64,000 nt of DNA from Eudorina sp. 2006-703-Eu-15 (taxonomy: Eukaryota; Chlorophyta; Chlorophyceae; Chlamydomonadales; Volvocaceae): positions 248,001 to 312,000 of the forward strand of contig BDSI01000017.1 of NCBI GenBank assembly GCA_003117195.1. The letters run 5' to 3'. The stretch's first letter is position 1; each line of letters starts with the position of its first letter. Of this stretch, positions 35,346 to 48,011 are shown in pieces. The notes under the pieces are model-generated. The model was not told where the DNA came from, ran no database searches, and saw only the letters and a list, made by a program, of their open reading frames with translations. A program made the translations under genes and the position numbers.

Positions 35346-38300
35346 TCAAACGGATGAACGGGAGATGCCACGCGAGTAAGACCGGAACATGCTCAGGGGC
35401 GACGAGTAGCTGGTAGGCGGTGGGGTCCAGTTGAAGATAGACCCGGGCGCGCCCTCGACGCCCGCCTGGGTCAGCACGAAGTCCAAGCGCCTCAGGTACA
35501 GCGGAGTAGGCGTCATAGAGGTCGAGGTGGCCAGCTGGGAGCGCGCCGCTTGCTGCTGCTGCTGCTGCTCACGCCGGTGTTGGTGCCCGCGCTGTGCTGC
35601 CGCCGACGTCGACGTCGACGCAGGCGGAGGGATCTGGCACAGGTGCTGTGGAGGTACTGCGGCTGCCACGGGATGGCTGCCGGGCGACTGCAACATGCCC
35701 GGGTGCGCCGCCGAGATCGAGGCGCCCTGCAGAGGGGCACACGAGGGCAGGCTTGGCCGCAATCCGTGAGGATGTGAACCCTACCTGGATCTCCTTGCTG
35801 TCTACGATGCCATGCATGCCAGGTTGGGTGGGACGAAGGCCGGAACCGCGACAGGTCTGACAGGGGCCTCATCCTCATGGAAGGAAACACCCAAGCCGCA
35901 TTCCTATCAATGACCCAACACGGGGGCGCCGCGCCACGACCCCTTGGCCACCAGCACTCCCGTCCCGCTGCCTCGCCTGAACATGCGGAGCTGTGTGGAT
36001 TACGGGACCAGCTATCGCAGGTGCCCCTTCAGGCAACCCCACACTGCCGTTGCAGGTTTGCTGCCAGGCCTGCAGGGCAAGACTCGACGGCAAATGTTAG
36101 CAAGGTACACACTTCAGCAAGGGGCACACAGGCCGGGTTAGTTGTAAGGTCAGCTGTCCGCAATGGACGCGGACCCTAACGGGTGATGTCCTGGTCTTGA
36201 AAGCCAGGATGCACCGGGGCGGGTGCACCAAAGGGAAAACCAGCTGCTCACGCAGCTGTCGGCACGGCAGCCGGAGCCCACAGCAGGGCTCACGCCACGT
36301 GGAGCTCCGGATGACTCTTATCAAGAGTCGACGTGGTGCAGCTGCAAGAATCCGCAAGCCCCGCCTCTTGGAAAACGAGATACGACTGGCCGCAGTCACG
36401 TTATGAAGGCACTGGTCAGCCACACGGGGCGTGCATATGAAGGGACGGGGCCCCAACGAAGACCGTCGCGCGTTCGACCTGCTGGCTCACCTGCTGGCCC
36501 TGTTGGCTGAAGGCGCTTTGCCCCGGACTGCCTCCATGCGGCCCCGTCGCCTGAACCTGCGGCGCAGACTGCACGCGCAAATATGGCTCGGCGGCGGAAC
36601 GCTCGGAAATGGCAACGGCAGCAGCGGGAGCAGCAGCGGCGGACGGACTGGTGCTGCCGGCCATGGCAGCAGCACCCGCGACCTGACCCACTGCCAACGA
36701 AGGTGATCGCCGGCGGAGCTGCAGTATGGGCGCCGCTACGACAGCAGAAACCGACGCCTGTGCGCGTTTGGGGGCCTCTACTACCCCCCCTGCCTTGGCC
36801 GCTTGCATCGCTAAGGAACCCGTCTGTGCGCGCATGGCCGCAACCCGCCGACCGCCAACCGCAGGCGTGGCCGACAGCTTGAAGCTCAAGCCCGTGAAGG
36901 GTGTCGCCTCGCTCGGGCTTGTGCCATGACCAGCAGCTCCGTGCCCGCCATCATCGCTCCGGCCCGTGCCGCTGCCGCCGCCATCCTGCACCGCCGGTGT
37001 GCTGTGTCCCAGAACCGCCGCACCGTTGCCTTGGTGCTCGGCGGTACCCGCCTGAGCTCCGGGCGCTGCGGCCGTGGCGGCCACATCCGCGGCGCTTTCG
37101 GTCGCCCAGGGGGTCCACATGGCCGCAGGCTGTTGACTGCTGGTCCCGCCGGCGTCTCTACTTCCAGCGCGATGCCCGTCTCCACTGCCTTCCGCTTGGT
37201 GCTGACCGGGTTGCCGGGCCGCCGCACCAGAGGCCTCCGCTGCCGACCCACCAGCCGGTGCAGCCGGGGCCGCCGCAGAGCTCCCCGCTGTCGTGATGGA
37301 TACATTGACTGTCCGCAGTCCGCCCATGGCAGCCGCAACATGAGGCAACGGAGCGCAAGGAAGGCAGCGCAGATCCGGGACGGGAAGGGAAACCGGGGGG
37401 GGAGGGGGCAGCAGGCGACGCATGCACGCGGGGGACCGGAGGGCCGGCGAAGGAAACATCGGAAGGAGCCATGACACTGTGCCTGCCCTTTACGACACGA
37501 CATCTCCTGTGGGCCTTCCCACCACCATTCGCTACTTGACCGCAAGCAAAAGAACAATCCCCTCTGCTGCGGCCGTACCTTCGCCTCCTCCAGCTCCGCG
37601 CGGGCTGGGCCCTTCGACGCCCCCGCCGGTTCGCCGGTCACCCTTCCTGGACACAGCTCCGGCCGGGCCAGCGGTGCCATCCTCGCGCTCCCGCACGTCG
37701 CCCGGGACAACGGCGGGTTGAGCGTCAGGCCGTTGTTCAGGTGTGGCACCCAGGCGGTGCACGGGCTGCCGTGGCCCATCGTCGCCCAGAGTCCGGCGAC
37801 CGCCATCCTCGATGGCTGCCGAGGAGCCCGCAGACGTGCCAACGACAGTATCGGCTCCCGGTTGTTGGCCACCAGAGACGTCCCCCTGCGACCTCCCGGG
37901 TGCAGGCGGCATACGGGCTGCAGGGACAGGTGCTCGCCCCGCGGGACCCGATAACGCGGCCGCGGGGCCCGCACTGTCTGACGGAAGACAAGGCGGCTGC
38001 GGAGGTACAGCATCGGCCTGGCCTCGCACTTCCCCACGAGGTCCAGCGGCTGCTCGCGAGTGCTCTTCCTGCCGCCGCCGCCGCTGCTGCTGCTGCTGCT
38101 GACCCACCTCTGCACCAGCCGCGTACGAAGGCTGCGGTACACCATCCTCCAATGGTTGCCGTCCCGGATCCGGGTTTTGCCCTGACACCTGCCCTTGCCC
38201 ATGTCCCTGTGAGACTGATACCCTGCCGCCATCTGCTGCTTGCTGTTCCCGCGGCTGCACCTGTGGTTGCCTTGGCTGACCCTGAGGTGCCCCAGTGCCG

Positions 38301-41300
38301 ACATCCCGCAATAGCAGATCAGGCTCTGGTACCTGCACCTGTGCGGTCGATTGCTGCCAACCATCCCCGTGCGTGTGCGTCTGCGCCACACTCCGCACTG
38401 CATGACCTGGCGCCACCGAGCACTCCCCAGACGCCTGTATTGGCAAGACAGCGTGAGATAAGGACGGCCCCGCTGCGATGGCGTCCAAGCCCGGAGTGTC
38501 CTCTGCAGCCGGCGGTCCTGCTGCAGGGCCGTGGGCAAGCGACTGCTGCAAGGCAGCGGACAGCGGCACCGGCACCGCCTCGGCGCTCTGCTGCTGCAGC
38601 GGGTGCGGCCACTGCTGCTGTTGCTGCTGCTGCGGCTGTACCCTACTTGGCGGTTCCCCACCTGGCTGTTGGAGGGAATCCCGCGATGACGAGGCTGGGG
38701 GCCGTTGGCGGCCAGCATCTTCGCATTGGGCCTCTACCGCCTGCGCCGCGGCCGCGGCCGGGGCGCTGCCTCCCGCTTCACCTGCTGCGGGTGTCGACGC
38801 TGCCACCCGTACTGGCTCCACATGCGTCATGGACAGCAAGCGCAGTCGGTTGTGGGCACGGCAGGCCTCCGCCCACTCCCCCTCCAATTCCGCCGCCATG
38901 TCCTGCGCGTCACAGCGGGCAGGAAGACCCGATCGCGAAGGAGGATTTGCAACGGTATTCACGGCGTTACGCAAGTCAACACGTACGCCACTAGGTGCAA
39001 ATCTTTGTATGCCCAGGCGACCAAACAGTAAGGTAGGGTAGGGTTGGCGGAAGCAATCACACATAGCGGCATCCAGTGCACGTCAATGCGGGCATGTTAG
39101 CATAGACGTATCCCGACGCGAGCGAGATCACGCAGGCTGTGCTCGTGATACGGCACACACAGCAAGCAGAGGTCGCGCGGCCTCCTCGCCCTACACAAAG
39201 AGCACCCTAGAGACACACACACACACACGCATTCCTGGATTCCTGGCCCGCTGCCCGGCCCGCATTCGTCCCCACTAATTCGCTGCCTGACTGCGACTCT
39301 CCCACACCGCTTGCCGTACATGTCATGTTCGTCCACTATCCTGACAAAACTGCCCAACCCCACGCCCAACCCCATAGTTCCGCCGCGCCACCACCATAGG
39401 TTTGCTTTGAAATTTGTCTATTGCTTCGCCGCTGTACGTTGTTCTCCTTGCTGACCGTCTCTTTCCTTGCCCGTTCCCTGTCGGCCTGCTCCATGGACTT
39501 CGGCGCCTATATCTCCACTTCTTCACATGTCCTCTAGGTCGGTATCATAAATATTAATTCGGTTCGGGTACTGCTGGGTCGCCCATTTCCTGCCAGGTCT
39601 TGTTTTGTTCTGCAACTTTTGTCGGTGGTGGCGCGGCTGCCTTGTTGCTGTTTTCATGTTTTCCAATTCGCAGGTTAACATGGTAAGTATATTGGAGGTT
39701 GGTTTGGGTCGGACGGGTTGCATTTCTAAACACACCCGCACAAATTCACTCCAGGAGTGGTGGGGCTAACTCAAAAGTCCTTGGCCAGCCCTGCCCTCAG
39801 GCGCCCGCCCTACCCTCAGCATCTGCCACTTGAGCAGGATGAGCTCCTTCCTGGCGAGCACATCCACCTCCACCGGTGAGACCATTGGCTGTCCAGCGCC
39901 CTGCAGGGTACCGCCCGCAGGGCCCGCCGGCCGCCACTGCATCCCCGGCGGCGGCACCGGCATCAGCCCGACCGGGAACAAACCTCCGGGCAGCATGAAG
40001 TGCGGTGGGACCATCCCTGGAGGCGGCTGGGGAATCGTGAAGGGCGGCGGCAAGATGCCATAGGGCGGAATCGGACGAAACGGCATCGTTCCCGGCGCTG
40101 GTGGGTGCGGAATGTGCGTCACGTTCGACGCACTTGCCGGCGCCGCCGCCGACGGAATCGCAGTCGCTGCTGCCGCTCTCGCAGCACTGCCACCTGGCGC
40201 GTTGATCTGCGCGCTGTGCGCACCACCATGCGCAGCTGGTGTGCTTGTCGGGTGAGCGGACCCTGCGGCGCCCGAGGTATGACCTGCGCCGGTGGCACCC
40301 ATCCCGACCCGCGGGTCATGGGGCAGCTGCACGCTGTGCGGCTGCTGGTGGTGGTGGTGCTGCTGTGGCTGTGGCTGTGACCGTCCATTCGCACCTCCCC
40401 GGCAAGGCCTGCCGCCTTCCGGCTGCACCTGATCAGCGCGATGTGAGCCCCAGCCGCCCGCCTGTCGCTGCACCCAGGGCGGCTGATGGGCCGCGGAACC
40501 AGCCTGCGCCCCATCAGGCAAACCGCTCAAGACAAGCTGCGTCCCATCAGCTCCCCTTGCTGGTCGCGGGGCCGCCCCAGCGGCATGCAGCGCGGCACCA
40601 GGCGAGCCATTCGCCGCCGGCGGAGCTGCCACGGGCGACGACATGGCCCCCGAAGTGAGAGACGCCACGTCGGCCTCCGAGCCATCGGGCGGTGCCCCGC
40701 CACTTCCCGGGGCAGCGGGCGACCTGACCGTGGATTCGGCTCCAGCCCTCGGTCCGGCGGCTTCCACTTCACGCGCAGGAGGCCTGGCAGCCGCTGATGA
40801 GGCCCCTCCCGCATCCCGACACGGCTGCCCCGTCCCAACACGCCCTGCCGACTGCGCCTCGCCGGTTCCCCAGCCTGAAGTGGGCACCGCTGCCTCCATA
40901 GCCGGGTTGCCGCCCTCGCGTGCTGCAAGGTGCGGGGCTGGCACGGTCGCCGCCGATGCGGGCGCGCCCGATAACCCATCCACGCGCGCTGGTGAGGCCG
41001 CGAATGCCTGATCGGCCGCGGCAGCATCACCTCTCGCACTTGCGGGCGTTCCCCCCGACGAGACTGTTCGGAGAGGCCCCTCGGATGCCGCTGGTCCGCT
41101 GGACTTCCGCCGCAACCGCTGCACCGCGGCGATAGTCCGCTCCGCAGCCGCGCGGCGCGCTGAAGCGCCCCCGCCTGCACACATCAGGGGCAGGGCGGGG
41201 CAGGGTGCAAACGCTGCGGCAGACGCAGCCCATGCAGACGCGGCGCACGACGGAGGCCGTTGTCGCAGACTTCTCGCAAGTTCTTGCGGCTCTGTGTCCG

Positions 41301-43304
41301 CCCGTGCATGGCTGATACGCCGCGGCCTCACCTTAGAGTGCGTTGCCACCGCAGGTACCCCTTTCTTTCCCTGGTCTTCCCAACGCGGTGACGCACCTGA
41401 CGCGCCAGGAGCATTCACGCCGACAGCTGCCTGATGACCGCCACCCGCCAGCCCGAACCCAGCATTGCCCGGCATGCCTGGAGTGGCTCCTGGCGCACCA
41501 GCCACTGCTTGTGACGTGCTGCATCCCACAGATGCGCCGGGCAGCGGTCCGTGAGGCTGCTCCCGTTGCTGCACTTGCGCCTCCTGATGGTGCAGATCAT
41601 CGCGCTGCCGCTGCCCCTGGTGTTGGTGCGGTACAGCAGCATGTCCGCCCGCATTCGCCGGCGGCTGTGCTGCCATTGCAATCGCTTTTTGCTTCTGCTG
41701 CTGTTGCGCCGGCGGCAGCTCCGCCTCAGCGGGCCGCTCCCCCTCCTGAATCCCCGGACCGCTGATCTGGGTCATGAAGTTCATGAGGAAAGCAGTGGCC
41801 GCTTGCTCCACCTCCGGCGAGATGTCCGCACCGCCAGAGCTACCTGCGGCCGCATTTGCCTGCCTGTCCTGTACTGGCCCGGGTGCAGGCGCGCTGGTGC
41901 CCGGCTGATAGTCAGCGAAACCCCCGATACCGCCACCAGCGGCCTCACACCCGTTCAGCTCATTGTGAACAGTCACGTCTGGTCCTGGACGCATGCCCTG
42001 CTTGCTCGCCAGTGCACCTGGATGGCCGTTCTGGGCACTGGGACTGGGAGCGCTGGCTACGTCTGCTGTGCTCGCCCGGACGTACGGCGCAACCGGTTCG
42101 ACTGGCACTTGGTCCCTGCGCCCGGTCGCAGCCTCCCCATTTGAGGCGGCGCGTCCGTCTGCACCCATCGCGGGCTCACACTCAGGCGCGGACGTCGGCT
42201 CCCCGGATGAGCGCGGCCGCTTCCGAGGCGGCCCAGGGCCCGCTTGAACGGGATTTTGCTTCTTCGGCAGTTGTTGTTGTTGCTGCTGCTCCTGTTCGTG
42301 ATGCGGCTGTCGCTGCTGCCCCAAAGGTTGCTGCACGGTGCCAAGCGTGCCACAGTCATCTGCCGTGTTGTTGGCGGCGTCCGCGGATGGGAGCGGCCCG
42401 GCGTTCCCCTGCGGCACCTGGCGCTGGGTCAGTGCGCCTGAGCCCGACTCGTGCACCTGTGCAGGAGCCTCTGCCGCATGAGGACCCCCCGGTGGCCGCT
42501 CGGGCTGCTGTGCCCCTTTAGGCACCGACTGCCGCTTGGGCTGAGCGCGCTGCTGCGGAACGGCTGGTTGCAACACCGTGATGTCGGCAGGCCGTTTGGT
42601 GCCGGCATGTTGCTGGGCCGGTGCAACGGCGCCACCGGCCGCCACGGCCGCTGGATTGCCTCCGACTTTCGCGGGGGATGTACCTGACGTCACGGCACCA
42701 GGCGCCTTGGTTACGGCCGCCGGGTTGGGGTGCGCGCGAACTCGCTTAACCGCTGGTTGTCCACCTGCAGCATGCGCGCGTTGCTGGGAAGCAACGCCTT
42801 GAGAGCCGCCTCCGGCTGGCCCAGCAGCCAAAGCATTGCCTTTCTGCGCCTTACGAACTGCGGCGGTGCCATGGGTAGCAGCCGCTGGCGGAGCGGCCTT
42901 AGTGGACCCCTGCTTTTGTTTCTGCTGTTCGAGCCGTGCAATCTCACGACGCAACGCGTCCAACTGGTTATCCAGCTGCCGAGTTTCAGCCGGAACGCTG
43001 CTCGCGCCCAATTGCGGTTGTTGCCCACTGCGAAGCCGGCGAGCTGCAGTAACCACATCTTGCCGTTGTTTTATAGGAAATGTTCCGAGTCCAGGAAACG
43101 CGCCAGAACTTGCCGGTGCCGGTGCAGCTGCAAGCTGCCCAGCCGCAAGCACTTGCGCTTGCAAGAATGCCTCTTCAGCATCAAAATCCTGCACGAAGGG
43201 CGCAAAGTCCGTCCAACTACTGTATCGCAAACACTCGCTTGCATCGGCAGGTGTTGTGAGCTCACCAACACGAACTCATCCAGATGGGGAAGTAAGAAGT
43301 CCAT
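35346..43304 (-). CDS. Very large low-complexity protein, unknown function
   Basis: The model (high to low) is 43304-43266, 43188-39814, 38902-37579, 37308-36491, 35856-35785 and 35726-35346. Phases agree throughout; 6009 bases give 2002 aa. The first four exons are well supported. After 36491 the strong donor CAG|GTGAGC is used here, but reading through to a stop at 36416 is possible. The protein starts MDFLLPHLDEFVL then DFDAEEAFLQAQVL. It has a short coiled coil (QLDALRREIARLEQQKQKQ), a long Ala/Gly/Pro/Gln-rich body, Pro-rich PPFTIPQPPPGMVPP repeats, and an ordered helical island across the second intron (ELILLKWQMLR joined to DMAAELEGEWAEACRAHNR). The C-terminus includes LYLRRLDFVLTQAG. 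I recognise no family. The composition suits a nuclear scaffold, transcription co-factor or RNA-granule protein, but that is a guess. Confidence 0.55.
39211..39229. repeat. CA dinucleotide microsatellite
   Basis: A short CA run lies in the second intron (39813-38903) of the large low-complexity gene. No function is implied. Confidence 0.7.
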
Positions 43305-43439
43305 ATTGAAACTAAACCTGGGCAGTCCTGCCGCTTTCTGAATGTTGGCAAGGAGACCATGTTGAAAACAATTATGCAGTCGCCATAGTATTCACACTAC
43401 ACTATACACTGAATGCGGTCGCCCTATCTTTGTCAGTCT

Positions 43440-44440
43440 TTGTCAATCCGGGCGGCCGGAGAAGTGTGCGCAAAAGTTGCCTGGATAGGTCGTACTCGCG
43501 AGTTGTACTCACGGTTCAGGTCGTACTTGTGGGACCCCACCTCTCCTGTGAAGTGTGAACCTTCCACGCATGAAAGCCACGCGCCATCGTATCGCTCCAC
43601 ACTCTTAACCAACCCGTCCCGAACTTCATCTGGGATGGCGATTACTTGCGATGGTGCATATGCTCCAAAAAGATCGACGCCTTGGCCAGTCACTGATGAA
43701 GATCTCGACGTGCGCCGCAACCCATGCTGATACGCACCAGCCGTCCACAAATCTCGCGTTGCTGGCTATTTGGATGCCTGTGAGGGCCTGTGGCAGAGGA
43801 CTTCTTCTCTAAAGGCCTCCAGTCAACCTCCAGGTTCAGCAAGGTCGCGCCGAATGCATCCTGTCGTGCGGCATTAGCACACGTGAAGCACTCTTTCATT
43901 ACGTCTGCTCCAACCAGTTACCGAACACGACAACGTCAAGAGCACGTTGTGGCTCCTCCATGTCCAATAGCTGCATAGGGCTGATAGGGCGGCCGGATTT
44001 CGACCTACTTAACCCCTCGCCCTCGATGACTTGGAAAAATCTCGAATATCCAAAATCCTCACCGGCCTAAATTGGACAGTGTGACCGTCGGTACTGAGAC
44101 AGGCATAGTCCCTACCCCACATGGGTCCCATGCGGCACGCGCCGCCAATCACGCCGCCATACACCCGCCTGTACCCCGGCCAGAGCTCCCACAAGTGGAC
44201 CTCGGCTGCCGTGAACTCCCCAGCATCGACTGGGCCTGGCCAATCGCAGCCTTTGCGCGTCCTCAACAAAGACGCAGACGCTCAGTGAACTAGCGAATGC
44301 ACAACGGAGTGTAAAGAAGCATAGCCTGAATTGCTCTCTCCTCGGCATGCCTTCACAGTCGCGAAAATACTCTTCAGCGGCATACAGCTCGCCTCTCAAT
44401 CCCCGCGAATAAGCACCTTTGTGCTCGACAGGTGCACCGC
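43440..44440 (-). other. Unassigned protein-like segments: diverged gene or pseudogene
   Basis: Several minus-strand pieces read like protein but fall in different frames. They include GELYAAEEYFRD near 44390-44350, which can splice in phase to DAGEFTAAEVHLWELWPGYR and GGACRMGPMWGRDYACLST (about 44238-44055, ending at CCG|GTGAGG). Others are LLDMEEPQRALDVVVFGNWL (about 43970-43910), MKECFTCANAARQDAFGATL (about 43899-43840) and DLFGAYAPSQVIAIPDEV with DGAWLSCVEGSHFTGEV (43685-43510, with donor GTGAGT). I could not join them all without guessing. 'LRGEL...WPGYRRVYGG...LLDMEE' faintly recalls the AIG2/gamma-glutamylcyclotransferase fold, but that is weak. It could be a small multi-exon gene, a decayed gene or a transposon remnant. 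Confidence 0.3.
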
Positions 44441-44592
44441 GGCGGCGCAGTCGACGAAAGCGCCAATTCTCAATTATTGCAATGCAGTCCCAAGAAGGAA
44501 CGCCGAAGCCTGGGGCCCAGCCCCCGTCCGCGCGTCTTGCGCGCGGCTCTTGAGGTGCTCACGGACCCCAGCCCCCACCCCGGTGTGAACAC

Positions 44593-46666
44593 TCATTCCG
44601 GCTTGGCTTTGCCCGCCGCTGCTGGCGCTCCACGGCTGGCACCGCCGCCGGCTGCCGCCTCCGCGCCCAGACGAGCCGCCACCACCCGCCACGGCGTCGG
44701 CTCCCAGCCCAGCACCGACCTAGCGTCCGAGACGTCGCACGGCCAGTCGTTCACAGCGTGGTACAGGTTGTCTGGTGTGAAGGCCGAGTGCAGGAGGACC
44801 ACCCCGAAGGCCTGGCCGAAGAAGTAGTTCAGGTGCGCCAGCGTGCGGAAGAACAGGCAGGGCATGGTGGAGTTGTACTTGCGGCCGTAGGCGTTGACGC
44901 CGGGAGGCGGCTCCCGGACGCCCGCCGCCGCCTCAGCCGCCTTCACTTTCTCATGCTTGCCCGCTCCGTACTCGGGCCCCAGCGGCCCGCCCCCAAACTC
45001 GCCATACACAAACGGGTCCCGTACAGGGTCGTGGCAGATGTGGTAGGCACGACCGTGGATCCGCTGCGCCCCTGGCTTGGGGAACAGCAACTGCTCGGCG
45101 GCGTCCACGTGGGCCCGCGCGGCGTCCTCTACCCACACGAAAGGAACACGGGCGCTCGTGTATCCCATGTGCGGCTTGCCCTCAAGGATGGGCGTGAGCA
45201 CCATCTGTGTGTGGGGGGGGGGAGGGGCCAAAACAGCAATGGCAGAAACGTTAGAAACGTTAGCAGCACCAGCGGCAGCGGCGGCCGGAGCGAGGCGGTG
45301 GAGGATTGCGGACAGGAGTCGGTGCAGCGACACAGATGAACAGGTCAGCGGCCCACGGCCGGCTAAGCGGTGCCCACGGCGTCAGCTCTCCAGGTATCGA
45401 TGTATCAAGGGATCATTGACGTATTGACGTGTCATCCAATGGTTACGGTACGGGTGTCCACCCAAACGGGGATAAGCCCCGTCGCGCATTTGTGTCCTTG
45501 GCCACGAGATTGTCTCGCGCGGGCAGATCCGCCGCCACACCCATGGCCGAGAACAACCCGGCGCAGAGGCAGCCCGCTATCTTCCTTACCGAGTCGCCAT
45601 GTCCGTACACGCCACCCGGCCTCAAAACCACCACGTGCAGAACATGGCTGTTCGCCGCCAGCACCAGCCTCTCCGCCGCCGCTTTGGAGCGAGCGTAGCC
45701 GCCGCAGAGGTCATCGGAGGGCCGCGCAGGGTTGCGCTCGAGGATGGGGTCCTTGACGCCGCCTCCGCCGTAAGGCAACGCAACAGCTTTGCTGAACATC
45801 ACCGAAGCTGCGGAGGCGTGGGTCAATGGTGTGATCAGGCGGTTCACCGGAGGCCCAATAGGACTGGGAGTGAAAGCGCCAGGGAAAAGGTTGCTAGGGC
45901 ACGAGTGAAGGTGGGGGCCGAGGGCAGCAAATTGCGTAACTCCTTGTTGCTCAAGCGTACGCATAGGCATACAAACTACAGGTGCTAATCAACAATCGAC
46001 AGCCGTACCAGATGACGTGTACACGAGCGATTTTACGTCCTTCTCCAAGCATGCCTCCACCACGTTGCGTGTCCCTTGCTCATTGACACGGAACAGTGTT
46101 GCTTCGTTGACAGTTGACGCGCCCACCAAGGCTGCAGTGTGTATGACACATTCACAACCTGACACGGCCGACCGGATGTGTGAGTAGGTGCAAATGTCAC
46201 CGCGGTAGTACGTAACTTCTGGTAGCAACGCCCCGAACTTGGCGTGCACTGCCGTGTCCAGTACGACAATAGACACTTTGTCGCCCAGGCGCTGGTGAAG
46301 TTGACGTACAATTGCGCTGCAGTCAGGCCAAGGGGGATACGTTGAAGACCTTACACAATGGTCTTGGTCTTATCGTGATGAAAGGGCATGATGGCATGTC
46401 ACAAGGGGGCGACCATTTCCCTTGCATAAAACGACAAAGCATGAATGCACATTCAAATACTAAGCTTGCCTTCCAAGAAATCCACAGCCGCCCGTAACCA
46501 GAATATGCTTGGCGCCGGCGCTAGGCTGTGCACCTTTCTGCACTACCTCAAAAGGCACGGATTTCTTTGGCGCCTTCTTTTCTGCATTCTTGGCATAAAA
46601 ATAGAAGAAGAGAATTTTCAACGCGATGGCCAAAATTATGGCGCCAACTGTCGTCACCGTGTCCAT
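44593..46666 (-). CDS. 3-beta-hydroxysteroid dehydrogenase-type SDR (sterol C4-decarboxylase-like), membrane anchored
   Basis: There are four exons: 46666-46470, 46316-46009, 45807-45590 and 45204-44593. Phases agree; 444 aa. Residues about 7-24 form an N-terminal membrane helix (TVGAIILAIALKILFFYFY), suggesting an ER anchor. The nucleotide-binding motif is TGGCGFLGS (about 59-67), with the last Ser codon split across an intron. Catalytic-type residues are the Ser pair in VYTSSAS and Tyr206/Lys210 in GYARSK. VYGHGDS and FVWVEDAARAHVDAA match conserved 3-beta-HSD segments. The family oxidises 3-beta-hydroxysterols with NAD(P)+. Plant and fungal members remove the C4 carboxyl group during sterol synthesis. 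Sterol metabolism is the likely role, but other NAD-dependent 3-beta-HSD-like substrates are not excluded. The first intron uses a GC donor (AAG|GCAAGC). Confidence 0.9.
46317..46469 (-). other. GC-AG intron
   Basis: The donor reads GGAAG|GCAAGC and the acceptor CTGACTGCAG|C. Splicing here joins the two halves of the Rossmann motif as GFLGSAIVRQL, exactly as the family requires, while no GT donor in the area restores the frame. GC-AG is the commonest non-canonical class of U2 introns, and the AAG|GCAAG context is its usual strong form. Confidence 0.85.
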
Positions 46667-48011
46667 ACTTAATTCTTCGCCCCTGTGTCTTCCTTGGCAC
46701 TGCCAGCCAGGATAATAATTCCTAAATGGCCAGTATACAGACTACTTCCTTCAAACTGCGGTTAACCCGCTGAACATGATTGCCACAATTGCCCCTGGTA
46801 CAGTCAAGTACGACACACTAACCCGCACTAACGACACCTCATTCCCTGAACTCGTCGTGCTTTCTACAGATATGCAGATACATGAGCCCGACGTCAAGGT
46901 GCGCATGCTTAATAAATTTGAATTCCCCTTCTATTTGTACGGGACCCGGATACTCCTCCAGCTCTTATACGACAGCGTCGCTGTATCATTGTGCGCGACT
47001 GTCATGCAGAGGCAATCCAGCGAAGCTGGATAGTTATGCCGATTGTCTGCGCAGATATCTGCGCAGCATCTAGCGCGTGTGCGACGCCCAAAGGATCAAA
47101 AGTACAGCGGACTAGACAGGGTCGTAGCGTGGTGATCTGGGTCGTCGGTGACAGCTGAAGTCCGCTCACCACACACACTGCAACAAAAGTCCCACTAACG
47201 CGTACTGCTTAGGTAACTCGACCGCACCTCACCCCGGGCACGCATCCTAAGAGAACCTGTTGCACACCTAGAGCTAAGTGGTCGAAGGAGTCCCGCTTGG
47301 TTCGCATACTAATAAGATTACGTTGTGCCGTGGTGCTTCTGTAGGCTGCGACTGTGTGGCTGCGTCAACGCATTTGTTCGGCAATATCCTGACCGCCCTG
47401 ACAGCCAACCTGCCTGTCCAAACCTGTCTAAAGATCTTTGGGAGTGCAGACCTGGATGCTGGAGACGTGACACCCGAGGGACGTGGACTACCCGGGTGCG
47501 CCACCTCCACTGCCGTAAATGCCATGTCTTGACTACCTGGAGCGTCATCGTTTCCCGCTGGGTGTATCAGGGCACTCCACCACACAAAAGAACATCTGGT
47601 GCGCACAACCAGGCAATCACCAGTGAATCAGGTTGCAAGGCGGTCAAAATGGTGAACCTTATACCCCACCGTGTCGTCGCTCATCGGTGACAGTCCAAGC
47701 CTCCTCACCAAAGTGCATATAGTACAAGCCATTGTGCATCACCTTGCATCACTTTCCGGTCGCATGCACTGGTATGCAGAGCTCTGATGGGGCCCAGGGA
47801 TGTCGACAGGAAGGCTACGTGCCCTGCTACGGCTTGACACACCAAGCAAGCGCCCTGCGGCTCGCTCTAGTCTCCCCCCACAGGTGACACCTCCTAGGAT
47901 GCTCACGGCCGCAGATCGCCGCCGCGGGTTCCCACACAGTCCGCAGCGCCGCCTCATGCCCACCCAGCTATGCGGGAACTGCGGTGCATCGTGCAGGTGG
48001 CGGCAGTCCCG
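46667..48011. other. Intergenic region with no supported gene
   Basis: This lies between the 5' end of the SDR gene and the stop of the helical-repeat gene, both on the minus strand. It should hold the SDR promoter and the other gene's 3' UTR. A + strand frame at 46776-47033 opens with an ATG and a frame at 47278-47532 lacks one. Neither has splice sites, motifs or a recognisable relative, and I do not call them. Confidence 0.45.

Noticed and set aside
35875..36069. Extra coding exon of the large low-complexity gene (AWQQTCNGSVGLPEG)
   Set aside because: It starts after a good acceptor, but no donor leaves it in a phase that fits the following exon, whereas omitting it keeps the frame.
36188..36240. 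A tRNA-Ser(UGA)-like anticodon arm (CTGGT, loop CTTGAAA, GCCAG) followed by a hairpin resembling a long variable arm
   Set aside because: No D-arm, no T-arm (GGTTCGA-type loop) and no matching acceptor stem can be drawn around it. It lies in an intron or flank of the large low-complexity gene.
44040..44270. Piwi/Argonaute-like 'LWPGY' motif in the unassigned segment
   Set aside because: Only five residues match; the sequence after it does not follow the Argonaute pattern and no PAZ or PIWI catalytic motif is near.
46776..47033. 85-codon + strand ATG frame
   Set aside because: No homology seen, no splice sites and no support from flanking sequence; length is within chance for this AT-richer spacer.
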